Positions 58,091-64,000 of a DNA stretch of 64,000 nt are shown here, one piece after another. The DNA comes from Siderastrea siderea (taxonomy: Eukaryota; Cnidaria; Anthozoa; Scleractinia; Rhizangiidae). The notes under the pieces were generated by a model. That model was given only the letters and a program-made list of their open reading frames with translations, searched no databases and was not told the origin of the DNA. The first letter of the stretch is position 1. Each line of letters begins with the position of its first letter. Made by a program: the position numbers and the translations under genes. The DNA lies in NCBI GenBank assembly GCA_964030785.1, contig OZ034975.1, forward strand, positions 44,736,069 to 44,800,068. Direction: 5' to 3'.

Positions 58091-59632
58091 GGGTATGCCT
58101 GGGGGTAGATGTTGAAGTTTCAAATTGATCGGCGCATACATGTAACAGACAAATTACTGCACAATAAACTTTTCTTAGACTGGTGAGGAAATAAATTTGT
58201 TTTTGGCTCGTGCATAAGGAAATTATTGAACAGTAAAGAACAGGCAAACTAATGCCCTGGTCCGTCTGTTGCAGTAAACCCAGGGAAATTTTACCCAAGG
58301 AGTTAACAGGTAAATTACTGGACAATGCTGAAGCCTTTCTTTGGCAAAGAAAATCTGCCATTTCGACTCTAGAGTTATATGGGTTTTATTTGTGTCTATT
58401 AAGCAATGCAAATATTATTCGTTACTTGCAATTGTGCATGCAAGACTGAGCTAGTACATCTCAGTTGAGGTTTATATTAACCGGTGTAAACCATAAAATC
58501 AGTATTCTTCCATAATGCCCACCAGAATGTATTTTCCTACTTTGTAGCAAAAACTGTTATCCAAGATGTTTTCTGCTCCAAATTATGCTGTACATGTACG
58601 CTGTAGATCACAATAAACTTGTTACACCTTAAACCTTTGTCATAATAGGGTTTAAACTTTACTGTAAAAGCCCACTGGGTTCTGCTCTCCATGCTTTGCC
58701 ATTTGTAGAATTTCATTTTATCCTGCCAGAAAGAGTAAAAGATAATACTTTATTGAGTGACTTACCAGATATTGTTGTGAAATCTCACCTTACCACACAG
58801 ATAAATGTAAAGAGGTTCAGCTACTTTTCCTGCTAACACTGGAGAGGGCTCTTAAAGGCAGTCGAGTTGAAAAATTTCCTTTCACTATAATCGTATGCCA
58901 AAATGTTGCAGAATTACATGGAGCGGAGGGATTTCTCCTATCACGGTTGCTTTGTTATATATTAGCCTTGTTGATTTGCTTTAAAAAATAGTGTCATTGT
59001 TGACAGAAATAGGGTCTCTAAGGTAATTATCGTTTTATGATACTAGACATATCCAGCAAGAAATTCCTGAAATATATATTTTTTTTACCGCAATGCAGTT
59101 ATCACATGATGTTAACAGATGTCAAGCAGAAGAACTCCCACTGAATCCTGAAAAGGCCCAAGTGTAAGCTGCTCATCTATCAAAGTCAGGTACGTGATGT
59201 CAGAAAGCCTTCGTACATGCACATTTGTCAACATTGGGCATCTTGCATCCGATTTGGATCTGAACATGCAGACTTAAAAAACATTATTCCAGAGATATTG
59301 AACTCTGCATGAATACTTTACTGAGTGAAATTAACCCCCCCCCCCCCCCCCCCATCATTCATTTTGCCCAAGACTGGGCGAAATGAAGCAGCTTCTAAAC
59401 AGTTATTTACTTAACTAGAACATTTAAATTTATACTAGGTCCCTCATTGGTACTTTGGGAATGTTGACCTTTAACCTGTATTATGTAGGCCTTCTGATAG
59501 TGCGCGACAAATTCTTTTAATGATGTCTATAATTTGGGTGAACTAAAAAAGAAATTAAAGCCTTAAAGGGCTAATTATTTTGTTCATTCTATTGCTAATT
59601 CTAGAACTTTTAATTTTGCTCATATACATTGT
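58091..59632. other. No gene recognised; poly(C) run
   Basis: Contains the second copy of the 55715-55800 sequence and a poly(C) run of about 20 at 59335-59353. No supported exon. Confidence 0.45.
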
Positions 59633-59642
59633 ATTTATCTTC

Positions 59643-62082
59643 CGGTCAGTACAAAATGCAGACTGCAGACTGCAGACCGGGTACAAAATGCAGACTAGGT
59701 ACAAAATGCAGAAATGCAGACTGACATTTGAAACTGGTTTTTTTTTTCGTTTTTTTTTTATATTATTTCATTTTATAACTTACCTGTTGTCACGCAATCC
59801 CTTTCCGATGTCATATTCCACGAAAACTCGCATTACTGGGGAATGATCTTGCTCCATTACTCGAAATATACTTTGTAAACGAAGTCTCGAAGATCAGTTC
59901 GTTCTTAAACATGATTTAAGCCTTCTCAGTCTTCTTACTTCAAGCGCGAGATCGCATAACAAAATAACAACACTCGTTGCAACATGATACCGAGAAACCA
60001 GCAGACACGACCTTCCATGCACGTGGTCGCTTTCTTTGCCTCTTCGCCGGTTCGTCATGGATGCCTTTCGGAGGTCGGTTAATGCACAGGTAACCAAAGC
60101 GTAATATGAGAGTTTGTATGGAGCTGAAATTCGATCGAAAATAATCGGCGGTTTTCCGCCGAAAATACATTAAAATCAAAATAAAGTTTAAAAAACCTTA
60201 CCTGTTGTGTGTTTGCTGTGTTTTTATCGCTTTTCCGAGCTTCCGGAGGCCGTTTTGGGCGATTTTCTGCTTAACGGTCGATGCGACGGCATGTCACGTA
60301 CTAAAGACAGCTAAAGGTAGGAAAACGGGAATTCAAAATTGCCAACCGACACTCGAGGTCCCAATCAAAATACCCGCTAAAAATCGATTCAATCTAAAGT
60401 CAGAGCTTTAAAATCACAACACATTTCAAAAAGGATAAATCTCCTACCTTTCTATGTGATTCAATCGTCAATTAGTTTATCTCTCGAAGTACAGCCCTGC
60501 ATTAAAAACGAACTAACTTTTCGAAATCGCCGCCATCACAGGTTTGTAAGGAAAAGAGGGTCAAAACTAACGGTCAAGCCTGGGACAGAGCGCCAAATTT
60601 CACTCCACCGGGGGACGACTTGAGTGACTTCTATGTCGGCAAATGCCAAACTCACCCTCTCTCTGGTAAGTCAAGTTTTATACCTGAATGCGACCCGCGC
60701 ACGATTTCCCGCCGAAATTTGAGCGGTACAACACTTGATTTACCGGAGAGGGGGTGAGTTTGGCATTTGGCGACATGGAAGTCACTCATGTCGTCCCCCG
60801 GTGGAGCGAAATTTGGCGCTTTGTCCCAGGCTTGACCGTTAGTTTTGACCCTCTTTTCCTTACAAGCCTGTGATGGCGGCGATTTCGAAAAGTTAGTCCA
60901 CTTTTAATGCAGGGCTGTACTTCGAGAGATAAACAAACTGACGATTGAATCACATAGAAAGGTAGGAGATTTATCCTTTTTGAATTGTGTTGTGGTTTTA
61001 AAGCTCTGACTTTAGACTGAATCGATTCTTAGCGGGTATTTTGATTGGGACCTCGAGTGTCGGTTGGCAATTTTGAATTCCCGTTTTCCTACCTTTAGCT
61101 GTCTTTAGTACGTGACATGCCGTCGCATCGACCGTTAAGCAGAAAATCGCCCAAAACGGCCTCCGGAAGCTCGGAAAAGCGATAAAAACACAGCAAACAC
61201 ACAACAGGTAAGGTTTTCTAAACTTTATTTTGATTTTAATGTATTTTCGGCGGAAAACCGCCGATTATTTTCGATTGAATTTCAGCTCCATACAAACTCT
61301 CATATTACGATTTGGTTACCTGTGGTTAATGCGGTAAGTAGCAGTTAAATCACCTTCCTTTTAACCGATGTGTGTTAATATGAAAATACTTATACCTCGT
61401 GAGAGAATTTAGATCTTGCATGTGAAGTAGGAGCACAGATGTCGTGTTGTATTTTATCATTTCTTTGTAGCTTTTTGATCGGATTGTATTTTTACAAGTT
61501 CGTTTTTGTATTTTCTCTTAGTCTTGTTCGCGGGTTGACCTCACTTAGTCACTATGTCGAGTGACAGTGGTGAAGAAGAAGTGCCTTCGTCCCCTTGCTC
61601 GTTATGGTTTTTTAGCAAAAATATATTTTGCAGAAAATTAAAGAAAGTTTAAGTTTCCTACATTTGCGATGTGTTTTATCTGTACTTATTAATTAATAAA
61701 CCAGGAAGATAACAAAAGTCAAATCGGGGGAATTTTTCGAGGACAAGATTCCGTGACTGACTGTTTTTTTGCATTTGTTGTGGTTTTATCGCTTCGGATC
61801 ATGAATGACCACACAATTGCTACACAAAATGAAACCATGACTCAGCGTTTTCGTTTCGAGTAATGGAGCAAGATCATTCCCCGGTAATGCAAGTTTTCGT
61901 AGAATATGACATCAGAAAAGGGGTTGCGTGACAACCGGTAATAATATGAAAAAAAAACAGTTTCAAATGTCAGTCTGCATTTTGTACCCAGTCTGCAGTC
62001 TGCAGTCTGCATTTTGTACCTAGTCTGCATTTTGTACCCGGTCTGCAGTCTGCAGTCTGCAGTCTGCATTTTGTACTGACCG
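59643..62082. mobile_element. 2.44-kb Mutator-like foldback element
   Basis: The ends CGGTCAGTACAAAATGCAG and inverse carry tandem CTGCAGACTGCAGAC subterminal repeats. The 10-bp direct repeat ATTTATCTTC lies at 59633-59642 and 62083-62092; 9-11 bp is the size used by Mutator-like elements. The arms meet near 60700. Each arm has a unique middle (left about 59855-60090, right about 61335-61845), so the element is a hybrid of two different inner sequences. Two mirror copies of a 68-codon frame (60205-60411 and 60998-61204) come from the arms. A short frame MSSDSGEEEVPSSPCS starts at 61554. No transposase domain is present. Confidence 0.85.
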
Positions 62083-62273
62083 ATTTATCTTCTTGAAAAT
62101 TTTTCCCACTTCGCTTCCTATTTTTGTTCAAAACTCTCCTAATTTCTTGACCGTCCATACCGCATGACACCAAGTAATATAAAAGCTGTCAGTTTAATGA
62201 GATATTTAGAAACTTTAAAACTTTAACTGAAATACAAATTGCTTATTAAAGTAAAACCATTTTCTTTTTTAAG

Positions 62274-62347
62274 GAGATCTTCATGACCTTGCAGTTCACA
62301 ACAGGCTTGCTGCTTCAAATGACCAAGACATGGACTTCATCTCACTG
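62274..62347 (+). other. Candidate isolated exon
   Basis: After an acceptor CATTTTCTTTTTTAAG, a 74-nt segment is open in one frame (DLHDLAVHNRLAASND, then MDFISL) before CTG|GTATTT. The codon pattern looks coding, but no neighbour exon was found and the donor is weak. Confidence 0.25.
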
Positions 62348-63152
62348 GTATTTCTTTAATAAATTAAGACAAACTTGTATTCAGTGAACACCCTCACTGC
62401 CTGCTACTGGGTGTACATGTACATGTACAGTGTATTAGAGATAAATTATTCTTCACAGGAAACATGTACAGGTAAAAATGAATTTTTGGGGCTTTCCGTA
62501 GTTCTGTCCTCTTGTTAAAGGGTGTTTGTTCAATGCATTTACATCTGTATGAAATATGTACTATTAAGTCATTACATTCATAAACAGTGTAAACTTACGT
62601 TTTCTTATAAAAATGGAGATTGCTGCTACCAAAATAAAGACAGTTAAAATAATTTTACCTGTCCTTGCTGTTTTTTCTGGAGTTTGTTGTTTTATTGCAT
62701 TTGAGATCTTTAACAACAACAACAACAACAATTTCATTTCAATAAATACAGTACATATTGCACGGAAGGTGGCCATGGACGTTTTGTGAAATACATCTAC
62801 TTGGAACACTTAAGATTTTATTATCAGGTACAAGTTTGGTATTAAATGAATTGGGGAGTGGGAAGTCTGGGAGCTGCCATAAAGCAACAAGTGTTTACCT
62901 AGCCAGAATTTCATATTGTAGCCCTCTGTAATTGGGGAAAAACATTCCAGGCCTTTTCTTGGTATTAGACTCTTAGTTTGTTATCAAGAACTAAAACAGT
63001 TTGTCACATAAATGAACAGGACCGAAATTTCATGCTCGCATGGTTTTAACTTTATTAAATTTACCAGACCTAATCCAAATGACTCTTGACTTGTAACTAA
63101 GGAAAAAGCAGCAGCCGGGACCAGGGTTTCATGGTCGCATGGTTTCGACTTA
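62348..63152. other. No gene recognised; AAC microsatellite
   Basis: A short (AAC)n run at about 62712-62731. The stretch TTTCATGGTCGCATGGTTT is partly repeated at about 63028 and 63127. Nothing else. Confidence 0.45.
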
Positions 63153-63805
63153 TAAGGTGATTCCTTCGAAATCGAAGGAATATTTAAAATTTTCTAAAAC
63201 TTGGTCCACTTGGTAATTATGTTTAGAACATTTCAAAAATGCAATAAAAAATAGGGGTCACAGTGCTTGTTTTTCCACAAAATGGATAGCCATTAATAGC
63301 AACTATACGACCCGCAAGGTTTCCCTGAGAAACCCTAGTAATCAGAAATGTGTACTATAATTGCTTTAAAAAGTCATTGCTCGATTAAAATATTGAAGCA
63401 GTTCAGCAAAATAGACATTTGTCTTGCATTGTACACTACTTTAGTTGAACAGGAATTAAACATATGAAAAAAATTAAAGAATCTGCCGCATGCGTACATA
63501 CACTGCTGTGCCTAAAGATGTGTTCTTTTTGGCATTTAAATAAAAATATCTCAAAGCAGAATTTTTAACTTTTCTTAAAATCGCGATATATTGTTGTCGA
63601 CCGTGTGCCATTTGAATTTATGTGTTAAAAAATGTGGGTCACCAAGCTCGTTTAGGAGAAAACGACCATTTATTTCTCTAAACAGCTCCGCTTTCATAGA
63701 AAACCTGTCAAGTTCCGAAGGTGCGCGCGCTCATGCGCGCGCAAATCACGCAAAAAATAATGCGCAGAAAGGATGTGTAATGCAATTAAATAGAATCACC
63801 TTAAC
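63153..63805. mobile_element. TIR element with AAGGTGATTC ends
   Basis: AAGGTGATTCC at the left and GAATCACCTT at the right are inverted, about 650 bp apart. The TTCCTTCGAAATCGAAGGAA palindrome lies next to the left end. No coding capacity. Confidence 0.5.
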
Positions 63806-64000
63806 CGGCCGTCGCTATGGCGACCGCCGGTTTATAAAATGGGCACGGTTTTGTCGTGATAGTCAGTTGGCTTAACATACGAACAAAGTGCTGTAAAGCT
63901 TGTGGTATGGGTACTCAAGAGCGGTGCTGTCTTATTTTAGACGCATGCACATATTAGTCTGCTGAATGTTACGTTCGTGTGTTCTTGTCTTCTAATTTAC
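63806..64000. mobile_element. Partial second copy of the gene A intron transposon
   Basis: Reverse complement of about 4550-4740 with few differences (shared AACCGGCCGTCGCTATRGCG and AAGTGCTGTAAAGCTTGTGG). It runs off the window. The usual terminal repeat is replaced at its left by the preceding element. Confidence 0.8.

Noticed and set aside
60205..61204. Pair of near-identical 68-codon frames with a possible secreted Cys-rich look
   Set aside because: Mirror copies in the arms of the Mutator-like element. No splice or family evidence.
61842..62173. Cys-rich frames reading repeated CRLQT motifs
   Set aside because: Translation of the CTGCAGACTGCAGAC subterminal repeats of the Mutator-like element.

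Overview
The window is eukaryotic nuclear DNA. Genes are split into short exons with GT/AG introns of 0.5-4 kb, coding density is very low, and DNA-transposon relics, minisatellites and poly(C)/poly(G) tracts are dense. Several interspersed repeats look like families I associate from memory with anthozoan, especially stony-coral, genomes. My best guess is a cnidarian, probably a coral. The species cannot be read from the sequence.

The coherent content is one gene family. I reconstruct four related genes for small type I membrane proteins plus one pseudogene and one orphan signal-peptide exon. Genes A (1-6085, 5' end outside the window) and B (12469-22829) lie head to tail on the + strand. Pseudogene psi (about 25755-25945), gene C (28401-32207) and gene D (34848-40301) lie head to tail on the - strand, so the two groups converge. 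Each complete gene has a signal-peptide exon ending in phase 1, one or two exons carrying a Cys-rich extracellular module, a short linker exon (79 nt in A/B, 115 nt in C/D), and a last exon with one transmembrane helix and a short tail. The module has a Cys cluster, then a Trp-Ser-His/Tyr stretch followed by Gly-Glu/Asp-Lys and a Pro, then a strand-rich half ending at the exon border. I do not recognise this module as any named domain. The tails of C and D carry a PPSY motif. All intact tails end in related residues (A: KVPMQRLANEI; D: KVPMQPLINEV). This family is my candidate for a previously undescribed system. Its function is not visible in the sequence.

Layout: 1-7140 gene A and its 3' flank, with a 2.7 kb transposon in the last intron. 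7141-12468 is intergenic, with a perfect-looking hairpin and a nest of three transposons. 12469-24310 is gene B and its 3' flank; the 3' part of this segment is an old duplicate of the gene A segment. 24311-40301 holds psi, C and D with several inserted elements, one of them placed next to a splice site in gene D. 40302-64000 has no confirmed gene apart from the orphan signal-peptide exon at 42959. It is filled with MITEs, Penelope-like fragments, a GGAAAGCC minisatellite, a 1.17 kb tandem duplication, an element with minisatellite arms, a hAT-like element carrying a tRNA-like head, and a 2.44 kb Mutator-like foldback element with a 10-bp target duplication.

Exon borders were set by eye from splice consensus, frame continuity and agreement between paralogues. 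No transcript evidence was available.
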